Source: Schistocerca nitens
Lineage: Eukaryota > Arthropoda > Insecta > Orthoptera > Acrididae
Length of the DNA stretch: 64,000 bases
Direction of reading: 5' to 3'
NCBI RefSeq assembly: GCF_023898315.1
Contig: NC_064616.1
Span: forward strand, 706,023,389-706,087,388
This document shows, piece by piece, positions 45,183 to 56,999 of this stretch (within the stretch, counting starts at the first letter, position 1; each line of letters begins with the position of its first letter). A model generated the notes under the pieces. It saw only the letters and a list, made by a program, of their open reading frames with translations, was not told the origin of the DNA and did not search any database. The position numbers were made by a program, and so were the translations under genes.

Positions 45183-45526
45183 ATTTGCTTGACAGTTGTC
45201 CTGTTTATAGAGTTATTCCAGCATGGAGTGCAATTTCACATGTCAAACAATGGTGCTGTGTATTTGTCTGTTTCCTCATAAGATGCATTTTCCATTGCTG
45301 GCGATCATTTCGTAGGAATGATGTGAACATAGCATAATTTCAGAACCGTAATTGGATGTGAGCATTGGGTCTTATACACCTCCAGAAAGTCTATTGCGCA
45401 TGTATGACAAAGAGTCTATGATTTACTTTGCGCAGAAGGAAGTAGTTTTATCATCTTAAAGTTTGTCACCATAGTGTGTGGGATAGAAAACTTGCAGGGT
45501 GGATGTATGCTAAATGCTGGACATAC

Positions 45527-46271
45527 ACTGAAGTCACAAAGAAACTGGTACACCTGTCTAATATCGTATTGGGCCCCTGCGAGCAATGCAGAAGTGCTGC
45601 AACATGGACAACTAATGTCTGAAGTAGTTCAGGAGGGAACTGACACTATGAATCCTGCAAGACTGTCCATAGATCCGTAAGAATACAAGGGAGTGGAAAT
45701 TTCTTCTGAACAGCAAGGTGCAAGGCAACCCAGATATGCTCAATAATGTTCATGTGTGGGGAGTTTTGTAGCCAGTGGAAGTATTTAAACTCGTAAGAGT
45801 GTTCCTGGAGCCACTATGTAGCATTTCTGGACGTATGGGAAGCAGGTGATTAGACAGGATGCTTACGTATGTGTCACCTGTCAGCGTCATCTCTAGACAT
45901 ATCATGGGTCCTATATCACTCCAACTGCACATGCCCCACACCATTACAGAGCCTCCACCAACTTCAACAGTTCCCTGCTGACATGCAGGGTACATGGATT
46001 CATAACGCTGTCTCCATACCCGTACACATCGATCTGCTGGATACAATTTGAATTGAGACTCGTCCGACCAGGTAACATGTTTCCAGTTATCAACAGTCCG
46101 ATGTCGGTGTTGACAAGCCCAGGCGAGGTGTAAAGCTTTTTGTTGTGCAGTCATCAAGGATACACGAGTGGGCCTTCAGCTACAAAAGCTCATATTGGTG
46201 ATGTTCCGTTGAATGGTTCGCACGCTGACATTTGTTGATGACCCAGCATTGAAATCTGCAGCGATTTGCGG
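45527..46271 (-). mobile_element. Truncated Tc1/mariner fragment
   Basis: One terminal repeat is present (CACTGAAGTCACAAAGAAAC at 45527, preceded by TA). The minus-strand transposase relic shows NWKHVTWSDESQFKLYPAD (first catalytic Asp) and GGGSVMVWGMCSW. The other end is missing where Tigger sequence begins near 46272. Frames are disrupted; dead. Confidence 0.8.
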
Positions 46272-47015
46272 AAGGTATGGGGTGCGTCAACAAGACATAT
46301 GTGGAGAGAAACTCTCTGGTGACGCTCAGGCTGTTTAAAAATTTATCATCGAGTTTAAAAATTTATCATCGAGTTTAAAAAAATCATAACTGATGAAAAT
46401 TTGTCTAATGAACAAATATATAACTGTGACGAAACTGGGCTAAATTTTAAAACGTTACCAGCAAGAACACTTGATTCTTGTGAAGAAAAAAGTTCTCCTG
46501 GGCACAAAAAAAGCAAAGAGCTTCTCACAGCTATGGCAGCTTCAAATGCAACTGGAAACCACAAACTAAAACTAGTTGTGATTGGGAAGTCTGAAAAGCC
46601 AAGAGCATTCAAGAATGTATGTGGTGTCACCGCCAGACACCACACTTGCTAGGTGGTAGCCTTTAAATCGGCCGCGGTCCGTTAGTATACGGCGGACCCG
46701 CGTGTCGCCACTGTCAGTAATTGCAGACCGAGCGCCACCACACGGCAGGTCTAGAGAGACGTACTGGCACTCGCCCCAGTTGTACAGCCGACGTTCATAG
46801 CAATGGTTCACTGACAACTACGCTCTCAATTGCCGAGACGATAGTTAGCATAGCCTTCAGCTACATTTGCTACGACCTAGCAAGGCGCCGTATTCAATTG
46901 ATATTGAGATTCTATTAATGTACCATCAAGAGCGATGTTCTACAAATGTGGATTAAAGTTAAGTATTCCAGAAGCTACGTACTTTTCTTTATAGCATTCA
47001 TTACGTATCCTGTTA

Positions 47016-47093
47016 CCGAGCAAGGTGGCGCAGTGGTTAGGCACTGGACTCGCATTCGGGAGGACGACGGTTCAATCCCGCGTCCGGCCATCC
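47016..47093 (+). mobile_element. SINE tRNA-like head within the Gypsy element
   Basis: CCGAGCAAGGTGGCGCAGTG through CAATCCCGCGTCCGGCCATC corresponds to the first ~78 bases of the SINE at 22144-22376, with A and B boxes intact. No SINE body or tail follows, and no target duplication is visible. Confidence 0.85.
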
Positions 47094-48543
47094 AGCTCGA
47101 TACCGGAGCTGCTGTTTCATTGATCAATAAAGACACGTACAAACAACTGGGCACACCTCCCTTGCGTGCCACAAATGTTAAGCTAACTACATATTCCGGT
47201 CAGAATATCCCTGTGTTAGGACAGTGCAGCCTTCTTGCAACGTACAAGGGACAAACAAAACTTGTGTCATTTTACGTACTTCGTTCTTCTGCTGCTGTGA
47301 ACTTGTTTGGTTTAGATTTATTTCAGTTGTTTAACTGGTCTATAGTAAATCAGGTCCTATCAGTGAACCAGACTGTGCCTTCAGACAGTGTTTCTCGTCT
47401 ATGTGCAGAATTTGCAGACATTTTTGCACCGGGGCTCGGTTGCGCTAAGAACTATAAAGCACATTTGGAACTGAAAGTAAACGCGCAACCGAAATTTTTC
47501 AGAGCGCGCAATGTTCCCCACGCATTGCGTGATGAGGTTGCAAGAACATTACACGATTTGGAATCGCAAGGTGTAATTGAACGTGTGCAGGCTTCTCTCT
47601 GGGCCTCACCCTTAGTAATTTTGCCAAAACCTTCCGGAAAATTGAGACTTTGTGTGGACTTCAAGGCAACGGTGAATCCACAACTAGTGATAGCAACTTT
47701 TCCTTTACCCCGCCCGGAAGATCTTTTTGACAAACTGTGCCCGGGTAAATATTTTTCGAAGTTGGACCTAGCAGATGCGTACTTGCAAATACCAGTGGAC
47801 GCCGAATCCCAGCGCGTCTTGGTGGTTAACACGCATCTTGGTTTGTATCGATTCAAAAGACTGCCATTCGGGTGTGCGTCCGCCCCTGCATTGTTTCAGC
47901 AATATCTGCAAACTGTTTGTGCGTCGGTCCCTACTGCAGCAAACTATCTGGACGATATTGTGATCTCCGGAAAGATGGAAGAAGAACATTTAGCCAATCT
48001 CAGAACATAATTTCAGGTCTTGCGACAAAATGGTCTTCGCTTGCAGAAGGACAAATGTGTGTTTTTTGCTCGTGACTTACCCTACCTGGGCCATGTACTC
48101 AATGCCCAAGGCATACATCCGAGTCCAGAGCACCTCCGTGCCATACAAGACTTGCCTTCGCCGCAGAATTTGAAGCAGCTACAGAGTGTGCTGGGAAAAA
48201 TCAATTACTATCATAAATATGTGCGTCACGCCTCTTCCATTTCAGCTCCGCTTCATCGCTTACGCCGTAAAGGTGTTCCGTTCGTCTGGACGACGGAATG
48301 CGAACGCGCCTTTCGCCAGTTGCAATCGGCGTTGCTTTCAAATACTTGCCTTACGCCATTTGATCCCCAGAAACCCCTTTTGTTGATGGTAGATGCATCG
48401 GATTTCGGGATCGGTGCTGTGCTTGCACACAAAGATGGATCGCACGATCGCCCTATTGCCTTTGCGTCAAAATTGCTCTCGTCTGCGCAAAGAAATTATT
48501 CACAGATCGAGAAAGAAGCTTTGGCTCTCGTATTTGGTGTTAC

Positions 48544-49936
48544 CACAGTCTAACATAACAGTCGCGACACCCACTGCTGTAAAAGTTGTTGCCGTTTGAC
48601 AGATGGAGCGACACTATCGCTCCAAGCGGCGGGTAAGGTGAACGTCAGACGCGTCGTAAGCATAATGTTTGTTTGCATCCATTTCCTACGTAATTTCCGA
48701 ATTATTCGAGTTAGTTTCTTTCCTCCAATGGTTTGTGTAGTATCAGAAGGCATAAATGTTTCTAAAAACGATTCTAAAATACAAGCAAGTATGGACAAAA
48801 ACCATGAATAGAGTGGCAAGCTACAATACATTCGTGAAGAAACACTTGTGACATTGGACAGAATTGAAGCTTACTACGTTGATATCAAAAGAAATTAAAC
48901 ACACAGATTCACATGTAAGAAGCACAGACATGTACCTCTACATGCAAAAGCGATCGACAGCTCGTTTATCCTTCGGTAGGCCGACTGTGTTTGTCATTGT
49001 CGCCTGTTGCCACAAGTACGCCCTTCGTCTTTATATTATTCTAAGTGGGACAAGCAACTGACAAACAGTGGGAGAAATATGCTGAAAACATTATAATGAG
49101 CTGATTACATTACATTTTACGCAAAACCAAATATTTGAATGATTTTCAAACAATCTGTCTGTAGGCGCTTTCCTTGTCCCATAATAGTTTCGCTCGAAGT
49201 CTAGCGATCTGCACATTCTGACACTACACACGCTTTTGTAAGACACGAACAGATGCACTTAATCTAACCACTTCATCGTCAAAGCAGGTCTGTGTTGATG
49301 ATTCTCACCAATCTGGCACTAATACATGGAGAGATGAGCTGGCTGCCTCTGTGTCATACAACTGTTTTACAGCTTTAGATTGACTGTCGAATCTTTGTGG
49401 CACTTTCCTCTTCATCGTCAGTTGAGGTGGCTTATTTGGAATGTCAAACAGTGTGGGTACTGCATTCCACGCGAGTTTGTTATTGTCCGAGTTCATGAAC
49501 TGGTTTTGTTCGAAATGTAGCGAACAAAACCTAATATTATTATACAGGTAAACTGGGCCTCTTTTCATAAGGTCTTCTCGTCTGTATTAACTAGCCATTT
49601 TCTGCTCCTAAAACGAAACATTAATCATTAATACACATGTAGTTTGTAAGTGAATCCTGATGATACAGTTTAGTAACATGATAGTATATACCTCTCAGGA
49701 TCCTTAGGAAACCTAAAAAGACAGCTGTGGTGTCTTCTTCCTGTTGTTGCTGCAATTTATTGCGTTACAAACGCTCCCGATGGTAAAGACTATTGTATAA
49801 ATCAAAATAAACAATCACTATTCGCTTTCACGATCACGCCGAACTCACAGTTCAACCTACCGGCCGCTCGGGGCGCTGCTGGCGCTGAAGGCAACAAAAT
49901 CGAGGCGAAGTGTCGCGACTGTTATGTTAGACTGTG
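48544..49936 (-). mobile_element. P-superfamily-like element, copy 2 (1393 bp)
   Basis: The 27-bp terminal inverted repeats are perfect; flanks GTGTTAC (48537-48543 and 49937-49943) fit an 8-bp duplication with one base lost. It interrupts RNase H sequence of the Gypsy element. Organisation is as copy 1: THAP exon 1 (CNAINC...NNRKKTPQ, near 49790-49730), intron, and exon 2 (frame 49305-49568: CSLHF, NAVPTLFDIP). Small indels disturb the frame before exon 2. Closely similar to copy 1 throughout, including non-coding parts. Confidence 0.88.
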
Positions 49937-52900
49937 GTGTTACTAAGTTCCATGATTTCTTGTATGGTCGTCACTTTACCATCATCACAGACCACAAACC
50001 CTTGACGTCGCTTTTTCATCCGAACAAGCCTGTACCTCCACGTACAGCGCAGAAATTCATTCGCTGGTCAATTTTCCTCTCGCAGTACCGCTACGATATC
50101 TTGCATCGGTCCACTGCTACGCACGGAAACGCCGATGCGTTGTCCCGTTTGCCTGTTGCTGAGGATAGAGCATTCGATTCTTCCGAACTTGCTTGCATGT
50201 TCATTGATGCGGAAACCGATGACGTGGTCGAATCGTTTCCGATTGATTTTCGTCGTGTTGCTACAGCCACAGCTGCTGACCCTGTCCTTGCTACCATTTT
50301 GCGTTTTGTTGCTACGCAATGGCCCTTGTCAATGTCACGGATCCAGGATCCGTTGGTTCGCCGATTTGTTGCTCACAAGGAGAGACTTTTTGTTCGACGT
50401 GGTGTTTTGCTGTTGCGTTCTGATAATGATCAGTCCCGGGTCGTGGTCCCACGTTCGTTACAGTCCTCTGTCTTACGGCTTCTCCACCAAGAACATTGGG
50501 GTATAGTGCGAACGAAACAACTTGCTCGTCAGCACTGTACTTGGTTCGGAATCGATGCTGCGATTACGAACATGTGCTCTTCTTGCATGGCGTGTGCCGA
50601 ACAACAATCCGCACCACCGCGGAAATTCTTTGCATGGCCGAAAGCCACTTCCCCTTGGCAACGCTTGCACATAGATTTTGCTGGTCCATTTTGGAATGCT
50701 CGATGGTTGGTTGTTGTCGATTCCTTCAGTAATTTTCCTTTTGTTGTCCGGATGTCTTCCACGACGTCATCTGCCACCATCCAAGCGTTATCTGCTATCT
50801 TTTGCATTGAAGGTCTTCCACAGACTATTGTTTCCGACAATGGCCCACAATTCATGTCCGCAGAATTTCAGTCATTCTGCAAGGCCAATGGTATTCAACA
50901 TCTGACATCTGCGCCGTTTTCGCCTCAGTCAAACGGTGCCGCTGAACGATTGGTCCGGACTTTCAGGTCACAGATGTTGAAATTGAAAGCGTCGCATTCT
51001 CGGGAGGATGCGTTATTGCTCTTTTTGTCTTCGTATCGCTCTCAGCCCCGAGATGGTCGCTCGCCGACTGAGTTGCTCCACGGTCGTCCTCATCGAACCT
51101 TTATGTCTTGCTGCATCCGCCGCATCAGGTTCCTGTGCAGCGGCAGCCACCTGCTTTTGCTCCAGGCGACGTTGTATACTATCGCAACTATCGAGGTTCA
51201 CGGCGTTGGCTCGCAGGGCGCATTCTTCGCTGCCTCGGCCGCGCTATGTATCTGGTTTTGGGGGCCTCTGGTGAGGTGCGTCGGCATCTGAATCAGCTGC
51301 GCCTCTGTCGTCGCACGGGTTCTGCCGCTCCCCGTCTGCTTTCAGCGACGGTGCCGTCCGGTCAGCGCCCTGGGGACCCATCTACTGGCTCGCCTCATCC
51401 CCAGGTGTTACCGACGATGCCTTCCATTTTGCCCCATGGCGACGCGCCGCCGCCGCCGGTCCTCCTGCCGACGCCACCCGCAGTGGACGCGTCGCTGCAG
51501 CCGCCGGGCGCCTCCCTGGGTCACGCACTGCCGATCGCTTCCCGTCACCAGCTGTCCTCCGACATGGAACTCTTGCCCGCTCCGGACCAGATGTCGACCC
51601 TTCGGCCCCTCCTGTCTCTCTACGGGCGCATACACCGCATGTTGACATGCACCCTGGACTAGGTTTTCAGGCGTTTCCTAGCTCCCCTCGGACCGAATGG
51701 CAGGGTGCGTGTGGCACAGCCTCGCCTGTTGTTAGGCTCCCCACCTCTTCGCATACGTCAACATGGGGTCCTCCCCACGGCGGGCGGAAGCCTTATGACA
51801 CAACCGTTCGCCGATTTGCGGGGGAGGAATGTGGTGTCACCGCCAGGCACCACACTTGCTAGGTGGTAGCCTTTAAATCGGCCGCGGTCCGTTAGTATAC
51901 GGCGGACCCGCGTGTCGCCACTGTCAGTAATTGCAGACCGAGCGCCACCACACGGCAGGTCTAGAGAGACGTACTGGCACTCGCCCCAGTTGTACAGCCG
52001 ACGTTCATAGCAATGGTTCACTGACAACTACGCTCTCAATTGCCGAGACGATAGTTAGCATAGCCTTCAGCTACATTTGCTACGACCTAGCAATGCACCG
52101 TATTCAATTGATATTGAGATTCTATTAATGTACCATCAAGAGCGATGTTCTACAAATGTGGATTAAAGTTAAGTATTCCAGAAGCTACGTACTTTTCTTT
52201 ATAGCATTCATTACGTATCCTGTTTCAGACCTCACGCCAGCCTGCGTGAGTTTAAGCGCGTGCCTTTCGGCTTCCTCTCATTGTGTCTAGGCTGTCTTGG
52301 CTAGACACAACAATGTATCCATCTCAGCTCTTCCGGTTGTCTATACACATGAGAGTAATGCCTGGATGAATCAGGAAATCTTCAAGAACTGGTTTTTTAA
52401 CTCATTTGTACCTGACTGCAAGGGGACTGCCATGCAAAGCAATTTTGCTCATGGATAATGCGTCCTCACATCCAAGTGCAGGAGAACTGCAGTGCAACGG
52501 TATCCGCACCTTGTTTTTCCCACCAAACGTTACCTGTCTCATTCAGCCCATGGATCAGGGCGTTCTGGAATGTCTAAAAAAAAGTATCGACGGCGATTGC
52601 TACAGTCAATCCTGCTTTCCGAAGACAACAAAAGCATTGTAGGAGCTTTGAAGAAAGTGACTTTGAAAGACGTCATGTACTGGATTAGCGAATCTTGAAG
52701 CGAAATAAAGTGAGACACAATTTCTAAGTCATGGAGGAAAATTCTATATGAAAGTATGCCAGACACAAAAACTGAAGATTTAGCAGATGAGGACGATCAA
52801 CCATTGTGTAATTTAATCAGAAGATTTCCAGGGTGTGAAAAGGCAGAAGAGGTGGAAGTAGGCGAGTGGTTAAATTTGGACGAACAGTTGGAAGTGACAG

Positions 52901-53152
52901 ACTCTTCTATAATTGACATGGTTAACATTCCATCGCAGTGTGAGAGTGATGAGGACGACGAGGCAGAGGCTGCACCAACGATGAGTCACGCCGATGGCTA
53001 CGCTGCTCTCAAGGCGGCCATATGCTAGGTGGAACAACAGCCTCAGGCAACACCAACTGACCTACTGCTCCTGAGACGGTGGTGTGACATTGCCGCAAGG
53101 AAACGTTGCATCTTCACCAAACAAAAGACACTTCACTATTACTTGTCTAAAT

Positions 53153-53901
53153 AAATAATTATAGTTATTCTGCCAATGCAAATGCATGTGTAAATACTTT
53201 TATTTTAATAAAGTTCATATTTTGACCTGTATTACAATATCATAATATTTCTTTTTCCCATTTAAAATTGCCATTTAAATTTCGATAGTATGTACTGTAC
53301 TTGCTGCTATTGCTGATTTGACTCACCACTCACAGTCAAGCTGATGTGTGGTGAAGGCTACACTATTTCTTGGAGAGGAGATAATATCCATGGAAGAGGA
53401 TGGTACCATACGTAAGGTACCTCCAGTATCCTCAACACAAAACTCTGATTAGTTTGACCAACACATGCATTTCCAGTTGCTTTCCATTCCTTGCCTGAAT
53501 AGAAGATAATGAGAAATCTGGTCGCTAGTGAAGGGAAAATAATTTTCTGGACCAAACTTGTAACGTTTGTTCTGTTGTTGTTGTACTGAAACATTAACAG
53601 ATATGTTTATTTTTTAAGATAGCTACTAACTGTCAAAACTGAAAGCTTTAGGCAGCATCTCAGATAGTTGCCATATAACACTGGACAATCAGTTCATTAA
53701 AAGTACACCACACACTGAGAACACTGAGTAACACCCCCCCCCCCCCCCCCCCCGCCCACAGCACTGAAACTCAAGAAATTTATGTGCAGTATCATCATTA
53801 CTGGATCAACATCATTTGGGCCCTGTGCAATTGTACAGATATAAGCTAATTTTTTTACGTACAAGCCACCTGGAAGTAATCCAACAAAAATCTATTATAT
53901 A
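53153..53901. other. No gene; C-tract
   Basis: Downstream of the Tigger coding end there is a possible AATAAA near 53205 and a run of about 20 C (53734-53753). Nothing else recognised. Confidence 0.5.
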
Positions 53902-54674
53902 CAGGGTGTTACAAAAAGATATGGCCACACTTTCAGGAAACATTCCTCACACACACAGAAAGAAAATATGTTTTGTGGACATGTGTCTGGAAACGCTTAC
54001 TTTCCATGTTAGAGCTCATTTTATTACTTCTCTTCAAATCACATTAATCATGGAATGGAAACACACAGCAACAGAACGTACCAGCATGACTTCAAACACT
54101 TTGTTACAGGAAATGTTCAAAATGTCCTCCGTTAGCGAGGATACATGCATCCACCCTCCATCGCATGGAATCCCTGATGCGCTGATGCAACCCTGGAGAA
54201 TGGCGTATTGTATCACAGCCATCCACAATACGAGCACGAAGAGTCTCTACATTTGGTACCAGGGTTGTGAAGACAAGAGCTTTCAAATGCCCCCATAAAT
54301 GAAAGTCAAGAGGGTTGAGATCAGGAGAGCATGGAAGCCATGAAATTGGTCCGCCTCTACCAATCCATCGGTCACCGAATCTGTTGTTGAGAAGTGTATG
54401 AACACTTCGAGTGAAATGTGCAGGAGCTCCATCGTGCATGAACCACATGTTGTGTTGTACTTGTAAAGGCACATGTTCTAGCAGCACAGGTAGAGTATCC
54501 CGTATGAAATCATGGCGGTGAATCGAGGATGTACAGTACATACTGACGAAACTAAAATGAGCTCTAACATGGAAATTAAGCGTTTCCGGACACATGTCCA
54601 CATAACATCTTTTCTTTATTTGTGTGTGAGGAATGTTTCCTGAAAGTTTGGCCGTACCTTTTTGTAACACCCTG
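53902..54674 (-). mobile_element. Internally reduced mariner-type element (773 bp)
   Basis: Long inverted ends of about 120 bp (CAGGGTGTTACAAAAAG..., through TCTAACATGGAAA) with TA duplications at 53900-53901 and 54675-54676. The minus strand keeps only the C-terminal transposase: WFMHDGAPAHFTRSV (second catalytic Asp), RWIGRGGPISW and SPDLNPLDFHLWG (third Asp, 36 residues later), to a stop near 54104. The N-terminal half is absent, so the element is non-autonomous. Confidence 0.85.
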
Positions 54675-55136
54675 TATATGCACTAAAGTATCAAGAGTCA
54701 TGCAGCTGTTACATAAACTTAGAGCATGTACGAGTGAAAACATGATGCTCAGCTCCTATTGTGCATTTTTTCATAGCCACATAACATACTGTATACTGCC
54801 TTGGGGCAGCTCCAGTGGGTCAAACTGAGTTTTTATATAGTAGAAAAAGGCTATCATATGTGTAGTGGGTATTTTTTAAAACAGTCTATCTTGCAGGCCA
54901 CTTTTCATGGAATCAATACTAGAAATAAGAATAATCTTCACAAGGATTTAAAGTCACTTAGTCTTGTACAAAAAGGTGTGCATTATTCAGGAACACACAT
55001 TTTCAATAACTTGCCAGCAGCCATAAAAATCTTAACAACCAATGAAATTCAGTTTAAGAGAAGCCTAAAGGATTTATTGGTGGCCAACTCCTTCTACTCC
55101 ATTGATGAATTTCTTAGTAAAACCAACTGATTTGTA

Positions 55137-56558
55137 CACTCCTGGAAATTGAAATAAGAACACCGTGAATTCATTGTCCCAGGAAGGGGAAACTTTATTG
55201 ACACATTCCTGGGGTCAGATACATCACATGATCACACTGACAGAACCACAGGCACATAGACACAGGCAACAGAGCATGCACAATGTCGGCACTAGCACAG
55301 TGTATATCCACCTTTCGCAGCAATGCAGGCTGCTATTCTCCCATGGAGACGATCGTAGAGATGCTGGATGTAGTCCTGTGGAACGGCTTGCCATGCCATT
55401 TCCACCTGGCGCCTCAGTTGGACCAGCGTTCGTGCTGGACGTGCAGACCGCGTGAGACGACGCTTCATCCAGTCCCAAACATGCTCGATGGGGGACAGAT
55501 CCGGAGATCTTGCTGGCCAGGGTAGTTGACTTACAACTTCTAGAGCACGTTGGGTGGCACGGGATACATGCGGACGTGCATTGTCCTGTTGGAACAGCAA
55601 GTTCCCTTGCCGGTCTAGGAATGGTAGAACGATGGGTTCGATGACGGTTTGGATGTACCGTGCACTATTCAGTGTCCCCTCGACGATCACCAGTGGTGTA
55701 CGGCCAGTGTAGGAGATCGCTCCCCACACCATGATGCCGGGTGTTGGCCCTGTGTGCCTCGGTCGTATGCAGCCCTGATTGTGGCGCTCACCTGCACGGC
55801 GCCAAACACGCATACGACCATCATTGGCACCAAGGCAGAAGCGACTCTCATCGCTGAAGACGACACGTCTCCATTCGTCCCTCCATTCACGCCTGTCGCG
55901 ACACCACTGGAGGCGGGCTGCACGATGTTGGGGCGTGAGCGGAAGACGGCCTAACGGTGTGCGGGACCGTAGCCCAGCTTCATGGAGACGGTTGCGAATG
56001 GTCCTCGCCGATACCCCAGGAGCAACAGTGTCCCTAATTTGCTGGGAAGTGGCGGTGCGGTCCCCTACGGCACTGCGTAGGATCCTACGGTCTTGGCGTG
56101 CATCCGTGCGTCGCTGCGGTCCGGTCCCAGGTCGACGGGCACGTGCACCTTCCGCCGACCACTGGCGACAACATCGATGTACTGTGGAGACCTCACGCCC
56201 CACGTGTTGAGCAATTCGGCGGTACGTCCACCCGGCCTCCCGCATGCCCACTATACGCCCTCGCTCAAAGTCCGTCAACTGCACATACGGTTCACGTCCA
56301 CGCTGTCGCGGCATGCTACCAGTGTTAAAGACTGCGATGGAGCTCCGTATGCCACGGCAAACTGGCTGACACTGACGGCGGCGATGCACAAATGCTACGC
56401 AGCTAGCGCCATTCGACGGCCAACACCGCGGTTCCTGGTGTGTCCGCTGTGCCGTGCGTGTGATCATTGCTTGTACAGCCCTCTCGCAGTGTCCGGAGCA
56501 AGTATGGTGGGTCTGACACACCGGTGTCAATGTGTTCTTTTTTCCATTTCCAGGAGTG
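55137..56558 (-). mobile_element. Full-length Tc1/mariner transposon, copy 2
   Basis: The 1422-bp element has the same inverted ends as copy 1 and TA duplications at 55135-55136 and 56559-56560. The transposase frame is intact. About 1% different from copy 1 by eye. Confidence 0.95.
55292..56314 (-). CDS. Tc1/mariner transposase, copy 2 (340 aa, intact)
   Basis: Same enzyme as at 16347-17369: N-terminal HTH region, basic linker and catalytic Asp155, Asp244 and Glu277 with the short 32-residue spacing. Differences from copy 1 are conservative or peripheral (Cys76Arg, Ala127Thr, Asp181Gly, Ile229Val, Gly260Val, an Ile/Met near the C-terminus and the last residue Tyr/Cys), and none touches a catalytic residue. 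Start chosen at ATG 56314 (MPRQRGRE). The two open copies support purifying constraint or very recent transposition from a common active source. Confidence 0.93.
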   Translation of the reverse strand: MPRQRGREPYVQLTDFERGRIVGMREAGWTYRRIAQHVGREVSTVHRCCRQWSAEGARARRPGTGPQRRTDARQDRRILRSAVGDRTATSQQIRDTVAPGVSARTIRNRLHEAGLRSRTPLGRLPLTPQHRAARLQWCRDRREWRDEWRRVVFSDESRFCLGANDGRMRVWRRAGERHNQGCIRPRHTGPTPGIMVWGAISYTGRTPLVIVEGTLNSARYIQTVIEPIVLPFLDRQGNLLFQQDNARPHVSRATQRALEVVSQLPWPARSPDLSPIEHVWDWMKRRLTRSARPARTLVQLRRQVEMAWQAVPQDYIQHLYDRLHGRIAACIAAKGGYTLC

Positions 56559-56572
56559 TATATAAGTACAAC

Positions 56573-56690
56573 ATAACTTCTGCACAATTTCAGTGCAGTA
56601 ATGTGTTCATTGAAAATTTGTGTGTGTGTGTGTTAGTATAATCTAACTTCTGCACCATTTCAGTGCAGTAATGTGTTCATTGTAAATAAG
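56573..56690 (+). repeat. Short tandem duplication in the LINE 3' UTR
   Basis: A block starting TAACTTCTGCAC and ending GTAATGTGTTCATTG occurs at 56573 and 56645, nearly identical over about 44 bases; period about 72. Confidence 0.85.
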
Positions 56691-56999
56691 CATTACAGTA
56701 GTTGTATTACCTTATAAATAAATAAAAAACTTTTTTATTTTAAATTCAGTGCATTAGTATTTGTAAAATGACTCTCAGTGTTCATTAAAAATGACGATCA
56801 TTCCACTTGGGACCTGTGGAATGGTACATTAGCTTATTTGTTTTAGTTGTAAATATTTGTCATGTATTGTTGTTTTTCTGACATGTTCCACATCCTGGAG
56901 GACCTCCTCACTACGGATCAATTGGAATGAAAGTAAATCTAATCTAATCTAACTTCAAGAAACTGGGTGTCATGACAGTCCCATCACTATTAATATTCA

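Larger units (their letters stand above)
42824..45526 (+). repeat. Unclassified repeat, copy B (inverted relative to copy A)
   Basis: Matches the reverse complement of 16046-18815 once the Tc1-like element (43097-44501) is removed. Internal similarity between about 44585-44850 and 45260-45520 gives the same ~675-base period. It lacks the mariner present in copy A and has instead its own insertion at a TA that is empty in copy A (near 18535). Its downstream end is cut at the TA before the Tc1 fragment at 45527. Confidence 0.75.
46620..52312 (+). mobile_element. Young Gypsy LTR retrotransposon (broken) inside Tigger
   Basis: LTRs begin TGTGGTGTCACCGCC at 46620 and 51830; the 3' LTR ends GACACAACA at 52312. 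Five-base duplications ATGTA flank it (46615-46619, 52313-52317). A purine tract precedes the 3' LTR (51818-51829). Parts seen: protease (LDTGAAVSLI, about 47097), reverse transcriptase (about 47500-48080), RNase H (to about 50150) and integrase (about 50400-51100), then a proline-rich tail. It contains a SINE head (47016-47093) and a P-like element (48544-49936). Across about 390 shared LTR bases only about three differ, so it inserted recently. It is broken, with several breaks. Confidence 0.93.
46272..53152 (+). mobile_element. Tigger/pogo-type DNA transposon, split by a Gypsy insertion
   Basis: Transposase sequence lies at 46272-46619 and 52318-53152; the 5.7 kb between is a Gypsy element with 5-bp target duplication ATGTA. 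The coding frame resumes exactly across the insertion (...RAFKNV, then SISALPVVYTH). DDE_1-type motifs: GEKLSGDAQAV, YNCDETGLNF (first Asp), AILLMDNASSHPS (second Asp), NVTCLIQPMDQGVLE (third Asp). A glutamate-rich segment and the family's TPTDLLLLRRWCDIA...KQKTLHYYL tail follow. The N-terminal HTH is missing. A 20-bp direct duplication (46334-46373), frame changes around 52400 and 52700, and a TAG at about 53026 show an old, dead copy. No terminal repeats seen. Confidence 0.88.
54690..56955 (+). mobile_element. 5'-truncated LINE relic containing mariner copy 2
   Basis: About 54690-55130 encodes a LINE C-terminal end: TRNKNNLHKDLKSL, QKGVHYSGTHIFNNLPAAIK, FKRSLKDLLVANSFYSIDEFL, stop at 55128. 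The 3' UTR, interrupted by the mariner, ends in a (TCTAA)n tail near 56936-56955. Upstream frames (54622-54828) have stops. Family not named; this type of C-terminus is common in CR1/Daphne-like LINEs. Confidence 0.65.

Noticed and set aside
51108-51662. Separate proline-rich gene
   Set aside because: It is the pol tail region of the Gypsy element just ahead of its 3' LTR.
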